From: Sphingobacterium yanglingense
GTDB lineage: Bacteria; Bacteroidota; Bacteroidia; Sphingobacteriales; Sphingobacteriaceae
Assembly (NCBI RefSeq): GCF_004363245.1
Contig: NZ_SNYV01000004.1
Location: forward strand, 47,844-111,843
DNA length: 64,000 nt
Reading direction: 5' to 3'
The position numbers and the translations under genes are program-made. The number at the start of each line of letters is the position of its first letter. The first letter of the stretch is position 1. The notes beneath the pieces were generated by a model, which ran no database searches, had not been told where the DNA came from, and was given only the letters and a program-made list of their open reading frames with translations. Below, piece by piece: positions 53,378 to 61,807 of the stretch.

Positions 53378-54745
53378 CTACCACTTAAGGTCAGGATTGA
53401 TTTGTGTCTCTTTGAAAGGGATGGGAAGCTTATAGTTCGGATCTGTAGGCAAGAGTTGTTTTCTATCTGTCGTCAAAGCTAGGTCCTCTGTATCGCGATC
53501 TAAGGTTCTTTCCAGTCTTTTTAAATCAAAATAGCGATGCCCTTCAAAGCAGAGTTCCGTAAAGCGCTCTACTAAGATATCGTCGATACGCACTGCTGTT
53601 GCAGTCCTGTCAATGCCACGTGCTCGTCGTAGTGCAGCAAGCATCTCACTAGATTCCGCCACCCTGTTTTCAAAAAGGTAGGCTTCGGCCAGTATAAGGT
53701 ACAGCTCAGAGATCCGGAATGCTTTGACGTCATTGAGGTTATCAGCATAGGTGTTACCGGGGTATTTGCCTATAGGTGCTTCCTCTTCGATATCTTCGAA
53801 TAATGCATAGCGTTCACCTTTTTCCTGCTCAAGGTGATTTAATATCTTATAAGAAGGGTAGAAGAGTGTTTTGCCCGAGCCATAATTGCGCCATAATGTA
53901 TTGGGACGGATTTCATTATTATTATTTCTTCTGAAGGCCAGTATGACTTCTGTGTTTCGAACGTCCTGCCAAAGCGCAGTGTAATGCTCTCCTTCTGCTA
54001 ATTTGTATTTTGTAACTAAAGGCGACGCGTGTATGATGGCTTCCTTGTATTTTTTTTGATAGAGATAGAAGCGGGAGGCATAGGCGTGTATAGCATCATC
54101 TGAAAAACGCCCTATATCAGATTGACCGGTTCCAGAGGCGAGCGCTTCAATTATGTCCTTTTCTGCCTGTGCGTAGAATTCAGTCGTCGGAAGCTTAGGT
54201 GGCTTTTGATGTATATCTACTGTCGTAACATAAGGAACCGTGTAGTTTCCCGTGTTCTTATTAAAGTCTCCATAGATCTGGTGCAGTCCAAAGTGAATAA
54301 AGCTACGCAGTGCCTTTAGCTCGGCTACGAGATTGTTTAATTTTTCTTCCTCAGCAGTGCCGGACCTAACGACCCGTTCGCTGTTGCTCAGTAGAAGGTT
54401 GATCTTATAGATGCTGGCATAGGCGTTTTTCCAGGCCATTAAAAGAATGTCATCGTCCGATGCATAGTTCCATCGGTGTAGATTGTTCGCATAACCATTG
54501 ACGCCCATATTATCACTGGCGAGTCTGGCCTCATCGGCGAATATACTGCCGATTAGAATATTATATTCCGTTTGTAATTCGGCATATACTCCCAGTACGC
54601 CCTGTTCATAGTTTCTTACAGAGCTGTAGATTTCTTCATCCTGCAATTTGTCCTGCGGATGCATGTCGAGTATTTTGTTGCAGGAGCTACTGGCAAACAA
54701 AATAAGTATAGGGGTTACAAAACCTAGTATTTTAGATAAATTCAT
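53378..54745 (-). CDS. SusD/RagB-family outer membrane nutrient-binding lipoprotein
   Basis: 455 residues. Lipoprotein signal peptide ending SSSC (C22), then NKILDMHPQDKL, the typical start of mature SusD proteins. The fold is helical with TPR-like repeats (AELKALRSFIHFGLHQIYGDF; AFRISELYLILAEAYLFENR) and the conserved end RFTELCFEGHRYFDLKRLE. It sits on the cell surface as a lid on the SusC channel and binds the imported ligand. It lies 6 nt downstream of the susC gene. No glycosidase gene is adjacent, so the ligand need not be a polysaccharide. Confidence 0.93.
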   Translation of the reverse strand: MNLSKILGFVTPILILFASSSCNKILDMHPQDKLQDEEIYSSVRNYEQGVLGVYAELQTEYNILIGSIFADEARLASDNMGVNGYANNLHRWNYASDDDILLMAWKNAYASIYKINLLLSNSERVVRSGTAEEEKLNNLVAELKALRSFIHFGLHQIYGDFNKNTGNYTVPYVTTVDIHQKPPKLPTTEFYAQAEKDIIEALASGTGQSDIGRFSDDAIHAYASRFYLYQKKYKEAIIHASPLVTKYKLAEGEHYTALWQDVRNTEVILAFRRNNNNEIRPNTLWRNYGSGKTLFYPSYKILNHLEQEKGERYALFEDIEEEAPIGKYPGNTYADNLNDVKAFRISELYLILAEAYLFENRVAESSEMLAALRRARGIDRTATAVRIDDILVERFTELCFEGHRYFDLKRLERTLDRDTEDLALTTDRKQLLPTDPNYKLPIPFKETQINPDLKW

Positions 54746-54751
54746 TGCTGT

Positions 54752-57700
54752 TTAAAATTTGACGTGTAAGCCTAAAGTGTACGTACGGGGTAGTGGATAT
54801 TCATATTGATACCAGTTGTTGTCGTCTTCGGGATCCTGTCCTTTCCACTTTGTCCAGGTCCACAGATTCTGTCCTTGACCGAATACGCTGATTTCACGGC
54901 AGTATTTCGATAACTTATTGCTCATTGGTATACTGTAGTTGATCTGTAGGTTGCGGAGCTTGATATAGTCGGCACTCTGTAATTCGCGGTCCGTCATAAA
55001 ACGCTCGTATTGTGGAGATGGGTTGCCGGATTGATCTCCCGGTTGTTGCCAAAAATCCAGCATATCACGGGATTGGTTGTAGATTCTATAGTTGGCGTCC
55101 GCTGAGGTGCGGTATAGCTCACCTGTGTTAAGTCGGTACATGCCTTTTATATAGGTGAATAGGGCGCTTACCTGTAAGCCTTTGTATCCTACTCGCGCTG
55201 TGAATCCTCCTTTTAGGGGTGGGTCGAATGAACCTTTTACCAATACAGCATTATCTGGGTCAAAAGTAGAAGTGATTTCGCCGTCCGCATCAAGGTATTG
55301 AGGGGCTCCGGTTTGTGGGTCTACACCAGCCCATCTTACCATATAGAAGTGTCCTAACGGTTGCCCCACACGATGGATGGAATAGTCTTCAGTCACGATC
55401 TCATCTTCGTCTCCCAGGCTTAAAATGCGGTTTCGGTTGTAAGAGCCATTGATGCCAAGGCGGATGAAAAAGTCGTCTTTGCGGATAAGATCTCCAGATA
55501 GACCGAACTCTATACCTCGGTTACGGATTTTCCCCATATTATCGGGGACAGATTCGAAGCCGGATGTCATAGAAAGTGTGCGGTCGACAAATAGATTGCT
55601 GGTTACACGGTTGTAGAAGTCAACCTCTGCTGTAATTCGATTATTTAGAAAGCCGATTTCTGTGCCTATATCTGTGACGCGATTCATCTCCCAGTTGTAG
55701 TTTGGGTTTCCGGCCGATACAGGAACAAAGGCATTTTGGCCAGCATAGTGTGACACGGCATACAGTCTGCGGTATCCAAAGTCACTGGCAAAACCAGAAG
55801 CATTCCCCGTCAGACCATAACTTGCCCGCAGACGCCACATGCTGATGATGGGCAGTGCTTTTACAAACTCTTCTTCCCCTAGGTTCCAGCTGGCACCTCC
55901 TGCGTAAAAATATTTGTAGCGATTGGATTCAGGTACGCGGGATGAACCGTCGCGACGTAAGCTTCCGGTTACGGTAAAGCGATTGCCGTTAGAATAGCGC
56001 AGTAATCCGATTTGCGAGACCAGTGCATTCTCAGATATACCACCGGATAGCTGCGGTATCAGGTTGTTCTCTGCAGTTCCCGGGGTGATACCACCAGGAG
56101 TCTGGGATAGTCCGGGTACAAGACCATAGCCTGTGAAGCCTTGACTGCTGATTTTTTGTTTGTTGATTTCTCCCAGACCTATAGCTTCTATAAAATGATT
56201 GTCCCAGCGGCGTGAATAATTGAACCCGATGTTACTTACTATACTAAAATAATTATTTGTATTGGACGTGTATGATCCCTGTCCTCCCTGTTCGACGAGT
56301 GAGCCAAAATAAGTGTCCGGTTTAATGATATGTTTACCATTAATTTGTTGAAAATCTACTCCAGAAGTACTCGTTAGCTTTAAATGTTCGGTTAGTGTGT
56401 AGGCGAAATTACCGGTTACCACACTCTTGTATTGACGTTCGCGGCGGTCTACATCTTGGTACATCGATAGCGCATTTGTTCCAAAGCGGTTAGGTCCGGG
56501 GGTTAAGTTGCCGTCTTTGTCGTATGGATTCTCATAAGGCAGTGCGAAGTAAAGTGACGCTACGGGATTGGTTTCGCTGACATCAAAGTCAGATTCGCTG
56601 ATCTTACTATTGGTCGTAGCTAGATTGACGTTCAGGGCCAATGATAGTCGGCCAGACTGATGGGCGATATTGTTGGTTAGGTTGATTCGTTCTAATCCAG
56701 AGTTGTATAGTACCCCTTGTTGATTAAAGTAAGAAAGCGAGGAAAAGATCTGTGTATTCTCCTTTCCGAGTGAATAACTGACATCGTGCGCATTTGTCGT
56801 GCCATTGCGTAGTAATAGTTTTCTCCAGTCATTATCTATACCCCGTAGGTTTGCCAGTATCTCATCGCCCTCTAGAAAGTCTTTTTCAGTTTTTGGCATC
56901 AGTGCCCCGTTTACTAGTTTGTTGGGGTTATTTCTAGAATGAGCCCAGCCTGGGAAATTGGGATCCTGTAAGCGCTCTTCGAATAAAAGTCGTTCCTTCG
57001 TATTCATCATATCCCACTTGCTGTTATTAACCGATGCATAGCCAAACTGTCCTGTGTAGGAAATGCGTGGAGTGCCATTTTCCCAAGAGTTGCCTTTTTT
57101 GGAGGTGATGACGATGACACCATTGGCGCCCCGGGATCCGTACTGTGCGGTAGAGGCAGCATCTTTGAGTACTGTAATGTTCTCAAAACTCTGGGGATTC
57201 AAGGTGGAGAATGAACCTGCCGAGATAGGGACACCATCCAAGATATAGAGAGGAGCTGAATTTTCGTCCTGTATTGATCCTATGCCACGTAGTGTGATGC
57301 GTCCAGGTGCGCCTGGTTGTCCAGATGGAGAGGCGACATAAAGTCCTGGTATCTGCCCCTGTAAGGACTGATCAAAGGAAGCAACGGGCATGCGCGCTAT
57401 ACCTTCCGCAGGTAAAGAGCTTACCGCACCAGTGGTATGTGCCCGGGATTGTTTGGTATATCCCGTGACCACGACTTCGGATAGATCGTTTTCTTGAGAT
57501 AGCAGTGAGATTGTCCACTCCGATTTTCCCTCTTTAAGGACAAGCTGTTCTGTTTGGTATCCCAGCATGCTGACCACTATCCGCGACATCGAGGAGCTGG
57601 CGGGTAGGTAGATTCGGCCTGATTGATCGGAGATGTAGGATTGCGAATGTGTAGCATCAGTGAGCGTGGCCCCGCGGATCAGTTCATTCGTCTTTTCATC

Positions 57701-57799
57701 TTTCACAGTTACTGTGATGTTTTTTTCTTGCCCTATGGTTCTTAGCGGTATTCCCGAAAGAAAAAGAAGGGAGATGGTCAATAAACTTCTAAAATTCAT
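54752..57799 (-). CDS. SusC/RagA-family TonB-linked outer membrane transporter
   Basis: 1015 residues from the ATG at 57799, which gives a signal peptide (MNFRSLLTISLLFLSGI...GQ); the longer frame begins upstream of the -7 box. A carboxypeptidase-regulatory-like domain (about 25-110) precedes the plug with the SusC signatures GLYVASPSGQPGAPGRITLRG, PLYILDGVPI and DAASTAQYGSRGANGVIVIT, then the barrel ending in LGLHVKF. It imports the ligand presented by SusD. The gene is directly downstream of a kinase gene and has a -7 box plus an array of direct repeats before it. Confidence 0.94.
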   Translation of the reverse strand: MNFRSLLTISLLFLSGIPLRTIGQEKNITVTVKDEKTNELIRGATLTDATHSQSYISDQSGRIYLPASSSMSRIVVSMLGYQTEQLVLKEGKSEWTISLLSQENDLSEVVVTGYTKQSRAHTTGAVSSLPAEGIARMPVASFDQSLQGQIPGLYVASPSGQPGAPGRITLRGIGSIQDENSAPLYILDGVPISAGSFSTLNPQSFENITVLKDAASTAQYGSRGANGVIVITSKKGNSWENGTPRISYTGQFGYASVNNSKWDMMNTKERLLFEERLQDPNFPGWAHSRNNPNKLVNGALMPKTEKDFLEGDEILANLRGIDNDWRKLLLRNGTTNAHDVSYSLGKENTQIFSSLSYFNQQGVLYNSGLERINLTNNIAHQSGRLSLALNVNLATTNSKISESDFDVSETNPVASLYFALPYENPYDKDGNLTPGPNRFGTNALSMYQDVDRRERQYKSVVTGNFAYTLTEHLKLTSTSGVDFQQINGKHIIKPDTYFGSLVEQGGQGSYTSNTNNYFSIVSNIGFNYSRRWDNHFIEAIGLGEINKQKISSQGFTGYGLVPGLSQTPGGITPGTAENNLIPQLSGGISENALVSQIGLLRYSNGNRFTVTGSLRRDGSSRVPESNRYKYFYAGGASWNLGEEEFVKALPIISMWRLRASYGLTGNASGFASDFGYRRLYAVSHYAGQNAFVPVSAGNPNYNWEMNRVTDIGTEIGFLNNRITAEVDFYNRVTSNLFVDRTLSMTSGFESVPDNMGKIRNRGIEFGLSGDLIRKDDFFIRLGINGSYNRNRILSLGDEDEIVTEDYSIHRVGQPLGHFYMVRWAGVDPQTGAPQYLDADGEITSTFDPDNAVLVKGSFDPPLKGGFTARVGYKGLQVSALFTYIKGMYRLNTGELYRTSADANYRIYNQSRDMLDFWQQPGDQSGNPSPQYERFMTDRELQSADYIKLRNLQINYSIPMSNKLSKYCREISVFGQGQNLWTWTKWKGQDPEDDNNWYQYEYPLPRTYTLGLHVKF

Positions 57800-57813
57800 G
57801 AAAACGTTAACTT

Positions 57814-57850
57814 TTGAGTCTCTTCGGATTCCATTTCCGAATTGACTCAA
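57814..57850. repeat. interrupted inverted repeat at the susC promoter
   Basis: TTGAGTC-2 nt-TTCGGA (57814-57829 side) is mirrored by TCCGAA-2 nt-GACTCAA (to 57850), with a 7-nt centre. Its right end overlaps the -7 box by three bases, so it looks more like an operator than an RNA hairpin. Confidence 0.7.
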
Positions 57851-57855
57851 AGGTA
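57848..57855 (-). promoter_or_regulatory. -7 box (TACCTTTG) for susC
   Basis: Minus-strand TACCTTTG, 48 nt before the susC ATG. There is no TTG at -33, in keeping with a promoter that needs an activator. Confidence 0.6.
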
Positions 57856-57873
57856 TGTTTGCCGTATTAGAAG

Positions 57874-57914
57874 GTTATTTAAGAGTTATTAAAGAGGCAT
57901 TAGTTTGGCATTAG
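57874..57914. promoter_or_regulatory. direct repeats with 11-bp spacing upstream of susC
   Basis: GTTATT at 57874 and 57885 and GGCATTAG at 57896 and 57907, all one helical turn apart. Such phased direct repeats are what OmpR-family dimers bind; the array ends 18 bp before the -7 box when read toward susC. Confidence 0.55.
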
Positions 57915-59287
57915 AATTTTTTAATCTCCTTTTCTGTGTAAGGAAGTTTGATGACCATACTCGTGCCCTGGGCAATTTGCGAAGTGATCGATAATGTCCC
58001 CTTATGTAGGTGGATTATTTTTTGAGATAGCGAGAGGCCCAAGCCAGAGCCAAGATGTCCTATCGCATTTTTGCCACGATAGAAAGGTGTTAATATCTTG
58101 GACAAATCTTCTTCACTAATACCTATTCCTTTATCGTCTATGGTTATGAATAGATTGTTGTTCTTGACGTGGATAGCGATGGATATCTCCTGAAAGTCGG
58201 AGAATTTGGCCGCATTATGGATGAGATTGGTAATCGCTATTTCTAAAAGTTTGGGGTTGCCATGGAGTTGAATGGCATCTAGGTTTTTCTCTACTTGGAG
58301 ATGTATAGCTACTTTAATAGCTGGGTTCCGTTGTAAGAGATCATCCATCATGTCCCAAAGGAAATCTTCAAATGCAAATTGCTTTATGTTTGCCATCTGA
58401 TAATCTACCTGTGCGAGAGAAAGTAGATTATGGATGAGGTTGTCCATCTTTTGGCAGTCCTTCACAATGTGGGTTAATGCCTCTTTGTATTCTTCGGTGC
58501 TACGTTCTTGACGTAGTGTTATTTCTGCATTACCCAGAAGTACCGCTATGGGGGTCTTTAGTTCGTGCGAAGCGTTGGACACAAATGATTGCTGCATTTC
58601 AAAAGCTTGTTGGAGTCTCGAAAAAACTTGGTTTATGGTTTCTTTAAGCTGTTCGATTTCGTCATTCCGTATTCCGCGCAGCGGAAGGCGTTCGTGTAGA
58701 TTGTTGGCCTCTATTCGCTTCATGTGTACGATGACGTCCCGTATGGCCGAAAGTATCCAATTTGCAAATACACGTCCCAACAAGACTGTCAAGACTATTG
58801 CTAGCACAAAGCTGATGATCATGGCATAGCGTAATTCCTGAAGTGACTGCTCGCCGTAGATGTTTTGCGCCGAAGCAATGATAACAAAATCACCTGAATT
58901 ATCTTTGTATAATATACCGATCGACGGAACGTCGTCACGTTTAAAAAATACCGTTTTTTGGGCGATGATACGATCTATTGTTGCTTTGTCCCAGCTTATA
59001 CCTTTTTCCTCTATGAACATAGAGTTGTAGTTGGTGTCGTAAATTCGAATTTGTTCTGTGGGGAGTGTTCTGGGGAATTTATGAAGAACCTCTTGGTACT
59101 CTTCTTTTGAAAAGTTATCCCTGGCCAAGTAGTTGTGTCCTACAATATAAGCTCTGTCTTCCAGTCTCTTGTGAAAGCTGCGGTCTATTTCCTTGGATAC
59201 CAGGAAATATAGGATTCCCATTACAGCAAGAAGAAGTGAAGCGAAAAGTAGGCTGAATTGGAAAATCAATCGGGTTTTTGTCTTCAT
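57911..59287 (-). CDS. sensor histidine kinase of a SusCD-linked two-component system
   Basis: 458 residues. Two membrane helices (about 8-30 and 154-178) enclose a periplasmic sensor domain of some 120 residues; a HAMP domain (about 175-230) follows, then HisKA with H241 in NASHELKTPIAVLL and HATPase_c with NLIHNAAKF, DKGIGI and LGSGLGLSL. The architecture is that of CusS/PcoS-like kinases. It overlaps the regulator gene by 4 nt (ATGA) and ends 112 nt before the susC start, suggesting control of the SusCD transporter. The signal is unknown. Confidence 0.93.
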   Translation of the reverse strand: MKTKTRLIFQFSLLFASLLLAVMGILYFLVSKEIDRSFHKRLEDRAYIVGHNYLARDNFSKEEYQEVLHKFPRTLPTEQIRIYDTNYNSMFIEEKGISWDKATIDRIIAQKTVFFKRDDVPSIGILYKDNSGDFVIIASAQNIYGEQSLQELRYAMIISFVLAIVLTVLLGRVFANWILSAIRDVIVHMKRIEANNLHERLPLRGIRNDEIEQLKETINQVFSRLQQAFEMQQSFVSNASHELKTPIAVLLGNAEITLRQERSTEEYKEALTHIVKDCQKMDNLIHNLLSLAQVDYQMANIKQFAFEDFLWDMMDDLLQRNPAIKVAIHLQVEKNLDAIQLHGNPKLLEIAITNLIHNAAKFSDFQEISIAIHVKNNNLFITIDDKGIGISEEDLSKILTPFYRGKNAIGHLGSGLGLSLSQKIIHLHKGTLSITSQIAQGTSMVIKLPYTEKEIKKF

Positions 59288-59961
59288 GCTTTATCTTTAA
59301 GAATATAGCCCATGCCTACGACTGTGTGGATTAAAGGAGGATTAAAGCCCTTGTCGACTTTAGCTCGTAGATAGTTTACATAGACATCAATAAGGTTGGT
59401 TCCTCGATTGAAACCAATGCCCCAAACAGCTTCGGCAATCTGTGCTCGCGACATGACACGGTTTTTGTTGACCAAAAGATATTCTAGGAGAGCGTATTCT
59501 TTAACCGTTAATGTGATCGCTTGTCCATTGCGTTGTACAGTTTTGGAAAAACAATCCATTTTTAGATCTTCGGCATGGTATTCTATGCTATTGTTGTGGT
59601 ATGTGGTACGACGGGATAGCGCTTTGATCCGAACCAACAGCTCGTCAAAATGAAAGGGTTTGGTCAGGTAATCATCTGCACCGCAATTGAATCCTTCGAT
59701 CTTGTCTTGGATCGTGCTGAGAGCGGTTAGCATCAAGATGGGGACATCTGTTTTGAGCCTGCGTACATGTTTACAGATTTCGGTACCGTTCAAGTGGGGA
59801 AGTATACCATCCAGAATCAGTAAGTCAAACTCTTGTTCTAAGGCTAGTTTTAAACCAGTGGCCCCATCATAAGCCACCTGTACTTGGTGGCCAGCTTCAT
59901 GTAGTCCCTTTTTTATAAATTCGGCAACCCGAATTTCATCTTCAACCAAAAGTATATTCAT
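59284..59961 (-). CDS. OmpR/CusR-like response regulator
   Basis: 225 residues. Receiver domain with E7, D8, phospho-acceptor D51 (LLILDGILP), T79 and K101; output winged helix with KEYALLEYLLVNKNRVMSRAQI, NLIDVYVNYLRAKVDKG and the end VVGMGYIL. The GTNLIDVYVNYLR segment is typical of the CusR/CopR branch. It is the first gene of an apparent regulator-kinase-susC-susD block. An inverted CATTAG/CTAATG pair lies about 60 bp upstream. Confidence 0.94.
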   Translation of the reverse strand: MNILLVEDEIRVAEFIKKGLHEAGHQVQVAYDGATGLKLALEQEFDLLILDGILPHLNGTEICKHVRRLKTDVPILMLTALSTIQDKIEGFNCGADDYLTKPFHFDELLVRIKALSRRTTYHNNSIEYHAEDLKMDCFSKTVQRNGQAITLTVKEYALLEYLLVNKNRVMSRAQIAEAVWGIGFNRGTNLIDVYVNYLRAKVDKGFNPPLIHTVVGMGYILKDKA

Positions 59962-60021
59962 AGCGATGTGTCTGCTGTTTTCGGTTACGAAATTGCTTTT
60001 TATTTGTTAAAATATGCCCAA

Positions 60022-60039
60022 CATTAGAAAAATCTAATG
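60022..60039. promoter_or_regulatory. inverted CATTAG/CTAATG pair upstream of the regulator gene
   Basis: CATTAGA (60022-60028) is mirrored by TCTAATG (60033-60039). The half-site GCATTAG also occurs in the repeat array upstream of susC, which suggests a shared binding factor. Confidence 0.45.
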
Positions 60040-60109
60040 CATGTATATCATTTTTGTCGTTTTTTTTTCGTTGCTTAAGATGTTTTTCACTTCTTCAATT
60101 TTCACTTTT

Positions 60110-60607
60110 ATGATACAAGGTTATTTGCATCTTTTCCCAAATTATATTGCAAAAAGTGGGCCGACAGTTGGTTTGTCGGAGCAGTTTTTAAGTCGATACC
60201 CAAAGTTGCCTATTGAGTATATTGATTTTTTGAACTCCTTTTCGTTACTCGCTAATAAGGCAGATACGACTTGGTTTAATAGTATAACGGATTTTAATGA
60301 GGACGAGGTGGAAGAGTTTAGATGGGATGAATTTGAACGCGAGTCTATGGAAGCTCTTGAGGGCGATGCAACTGCTCAGGGTTTGGTTAGTGATTTTTGG
60401 GACAGGCACATCCCTATCATACTGTCTGTCGAAGGCGGGTATAGTCATTTTTCTATTGGAGTCGGGGAAAATAACTGGGGGAAGATTTATTTTGGGGGAG
60501 AGCCTGAATACGAAGAGGTAGAGTGGGTTGCAGATAGTTTTCTGATGTTCATGGAAGCCCTGGCTGAAGGTAGGTTGATCGATAAATATGAGCGACTCTT
60601 CCGTTAA
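60110..60607 (+). CDS. SUKH (SMI1/KNR4)-family protein
   Basis: 165 residues from the ATG at 60110; the in-frame ATG at 60041 would add a hydrophobic 23-residue stretch, so it is less sure which is used. The pattern KLPIEYIDFLNSF near the start, ILSVEGGYSHFSIGV in the middle and IYFGGEPEYEEVEWVADSFLMFMEAL near the end is that of SUKH domains, small proteins often acting as immunity proteins against contact-dependent toxins. No toxin gene is adjacent, so this may be an orphan immunity gene or a housekeeping member. Confidence 0.75.
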   Translation: MIQGYLHLFPNYIAKSGPTVGLSEQFLSRYPKLPIEYIDFLNSFSLLANKADTTWFNSITDFNEDEVEEFRWDEFERESMEALEGDATAQGLVSDFWDRHIPIILSVEGGYSHFSIGVGENNWGKIYFGGEPEYEEVEWVADSFLMFMEALAEGRLIDKYERLFR

Positions 60608-60728
60608 AAAAGGGGGGGGAGTAAAACCACTGGTTTCGGGGATTCTTTTCCTAGCCTTGTCTCCTTAGTTTTGCTTTTGTAATTCAACGATGTAATTAAC
60701 AAAAAGTTTAAAACTAAAAATATAGAAG

Positions 60729-61355
60729 ATGAAAAAACAACTATTGACAATCGCAGTTCTCTCTACTATGCTTTTTGCAGCTTGTGGTGAGGGTAACAAG
60801 AAAGCAGAGAATAATACCCAAACGACAGAAGAAGCTGGAAAAAATGGGGCGGAATCAGACAAAGGTGATGCCGAGCAAGAAGGGAATTTCCTTACAAATC
60901 GCGATGCTTTGAAAAAAGCAGAAGCGGCATTGAAAGATATGCCTAAATTTAAAGGTAAAGATGTTAAGGTGTTCCAGAATATTCACTTCTATGAGGATGG
61001 CCGTGTGCAATTAGCACTTCAGGATCCAGATAAGCCAGAAAATATCGACGATTATTTATTTCAGGGAGGAAAATGGCAAGAGCCTCAGGCTGTCCAGATT
61101 TCAGGTGATGGTGATATGTCGGCGAATGTGTTTCCACTAAGTACACTTAAGTTTGAGACTGTTGCTGATATTTATAAACAATTAGAAGAGCAGTCTAAAG
61201 AGGTAGAAGGGGCTAAAATCGACGGCCATATTTACTACAATTTAAATGTGATGCTCCAAAAAGGGCAGTGGATGACGGGGGTGCAGGGGACACGTGGACA
61301 GTACTCCGGTTACTTCAATGCAGATGGAAGTTTGAAAGAATTCAAGAAAAACTAA
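60729..61355 (+). CDS. lipoprotein of unknown function
   Basis: 208 residues. Lipoprotein signal peptide ending FAAC (C20), followed by a Glu/Lys/Asn-rich linker (about 21-60) and a beta-rich domain (about 65-208) with KDVKVFQNIHFYEDGRVQLA, DKPENIDDYLFQGGKWQEP and a C-terminal GVQGTRGQYSGYFNADGSLKEF. The strand and turn pattern suggests a small beta-sandwich. TAGTTTTG at 60666-60673 could be its -7 box. I do not recognise the family. Confidence 0.75.
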   Translation: MKKQLLTIAVLSTMLFAACGEGNKKAENNTQTTEEAGKNGAESDKGDAEQEGNFLTNRDALKKAEAALKDMPKFKGKDVKVFQNIHFYEDGRVQLALQDPDKPENIDDYLFQGGKWQEPQAVQISGDGDMSANVFPLSTLKFETVADIYKQLEEQSKEVEGAKIDGHIYYNLNVMLQKGQWMTGVQGTRGQYSGYFNADGSLKEFKKN

Positions 61356-61385
61356 GGTTTATTGATTTATACTGTTCTAGTTTGG

Positions 61386-61412
61386 GGGAGCTCTTGGGAG
61401 CTCCCTCTTTGT
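61386..61412. terminator. terminator between lipoprotein and ArsC-like genes
   Basis: GGGAGCTC (61386-61393) pairs with GAGCTCCC (61398-61405) around TTGG, followed by TCTTTG and more T. Confidence 0.85.
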
Positions 61413-61416
61413 TTTT

Positions 61417-61785
61417 CTAGTCGCGTCGCTCGATAATATCAAAAATCCGTTCTATAGGGCGGCCGATTACCGCTTTGTCGCCCACGATGATTATTGGACG
61501 TTCTATCAGAATAGGGTGTTTCAATAGAATATCAAGCCATTCCTCATCCGATAAGGTGAGATGGGCGAATTTTTCTTGAAATAATGGTTCTTTTGTCCGG
61601 ATGAGATCTAGTGGTCTCAACTGGAGCAAGTTTAATATTAAACTGAGTTCTCCTCTATCTGGGGTATCTTTGAGGTAGTGGATTACCTCAGGAGTTTCTC
61701 CATTTTTTAAGAGAAGTTCCAATGCAGCACAACTCTTGCTGCAGCTTGTATTGTGGTATATCTTAATACTGCTGTCCGTCTTCAT
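61417..61785 (-). CDS. ArsC-family (glutaredoxin-type) reductase-like protein
   Basis: 122 residues with the ArsC/Spx fold: IYHNTSCSKSCAALELL (C15 aligns with the catalytic Cys of ArsC; C19 is additional), the middle ELSLILNLLQLRPLDLIRTKE, and LLKHPILIERPIIIVGDKAVIGRP near the end, which contains the arginines that bind arsenate. It may reduce arsenate with glutathione-like partners, or belong to the related YfgD/Spx group. No other arsenic gene is nearby, so arsenic resistance is uncertain. It lies 22 nt downstream of the Lrp gene. Confidence 0.85.
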   Translation of the reverse strand: MKTDSSIKIYHNTSCSKSCAALELLLKNGETPEVIHYLKDTPDRGELSLILNLLQLRPLDLIRTKEPLFQEKFAHLTLSDEEWLDILLKHPILIERPIIIVGDKAVIGRPIERIFDIIERRD

Positions 61786-61807
61786 TTGAACTATCCTTTG
61801 CGTTCAT

